Shown here one piece after another: positions 5,611 through 5,806 of a DNA stretch of 5,806 nt; position 1 is the stretch's first letter; each line of letters starts with the position of its first letter. The position numbers were made by a program, and so were the translations under genes. This DNA is from Propionibacteriaceae bacterium (GTDB lineage Bacteria; Actinomycetota; Actinomycetes; Propionibacteriales; Propionibacteriaceae). The stretch spans positions 1 through 5,806 of the forward strand of contig JAIRVA010000001.1 of assembly GCA_031254155.1 (NCBI GenBank), read 5' to 3'. The notes under the pieces are model-generated. The model was not told the DNA's origin. It ran no database searches and saw only the letters and a list, made by a program, of their open reading frames with translations.

Positions 5611-5806
5611 GTGTTAGCTGCGAAGGATGTTGAGGTACGCGCCGGGTCGCGCCTACTCATAGAACCCGCGACGTTCGCGGTGTCTCCCGGTGACAAAATC
5701 GGTCTCGTCGGGCGGAACGGGGCGGGGAAGACCACTCTCATGCGAATTCTGGCGGGCGAGGGTCTACCCGCCGGCGGTACGGTGACGCGCCGCGGCGTGA
5801 TCGGCT
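5611..5806 (+). CDS. ABC-F family ATPase, N-terminal part (cut by the window end)
   Basis: The first 65 codons read as the start of an actinobacterial ABC-F protein: AKDVEVRAGSRLLIEP, then VSPGDKIGLVGRNGAGKTTL with Walker A at residues 34-42, then RILAGEG and GGTVTRRGVIG. The motif VGRNGAGKTTL followed by LAGE and a GxVTRxGxIG strand is typical of Uup/EttA-like ABC-F proteins, which act on the ribosome rather than as transporters; some give antibiotic protection, but that cannot be judged from this fragment. It resembles what I recall of M. tuberculosis Rv1473, which lies a few genes from its suf cluster. The GTG start has no Shine-Dalgarno but has a -10-like box eight bases upstream. Codon 2 is the rare leucine codon TTA. 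The rest of the gene, including the second ATPase domain and linker, lies beyond the window. Confidence 0.88.
   Translation, partial: MLAAKDVEVRAGSRLLIEPATFAVSPGDKIGLVGRNGAGKTTLMRILAGEGLPAGGTVTRRGVIG

Noticed and set aside
1..5806. CRISPR arrays, insertion sequences, tRNA or rRNA genes, phage or toxin-antitoxin genes
   Set aside because: I saw no repeated spaced units, transposase motifs, terminal inverted repeats or cloverleaf-like sequence. Nearly all of the window is accounted for by the suf genes and the two genes that follow.

Overview
This is a high-G+C actinobacterial window, with G/C-rich third codon positions and actinomycete-type Suf proteins. It carries a complete SUF-type iron-sulfur cluster assembly operon on the + strand: sufB (115-1554), sufD (1551-2678), sufC (2681-3445), sufS (3445-4671), sufU (4671-5117) and sufT (5110-5433). 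The junctions are an ATGA overlap, a 2-base gap, two TGATG overlaps and an 8-base overlap, so the six genes almost certainly share one transcript with translational coupling. After sufT come a 42-residue single-pass membrane protein that looks like the actinobacterial DLW-39 family (5465-5593) and the first 65 codons of an ABC-F type ATPase (5611 to the window end).

How the genes work together: SufS, a PLP-dependent cysteine desulfurase, takes sulfur from cysteine as a persulfide. SufU, the zinc-dependent partner used in Gram-positive bacteria, accepts it and passes it to the SufB-SufC-SufD scaffold. SufC is the ATPase that drives SufB and SufD to build the nascent cluster. SufT (MIP18/DUF59 family) is thought to help deliver or mature clusters. 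All catalytic and ligand residues I could check are present, so the operon looks functional.

Bases 1-114 are non-coding. They hold a possible remnant of an upstream terminator (1-17), a -10-like hexamer TACACT (27-32), a GC-rich hairpin (54-72), a repeated TCCCACGT octamer and a strong Shine-Dalgarno that fixes the sufB start at ATG 115. No sufR regulator gene is visible; it could lie upstream of the window. No ferredoxin gene sits between sufD and sufC, where some actinomycetes have one.

The two genes after sufT look different in expression. Neither has a Shine-Dalgarno, and each has a TANNNT -10 hexamer ending 7-8 bases before its start codon, which suggests leaderless mRNAs made from their own promoters. 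That is the most interesting local signal. I see no previously undescribed system: no CRISPR array, insertion sequence, phage or toxin genes, tRNA or rRNA. The genus cannot be fixed from this sequence; an actinomycete is as far as I would go.
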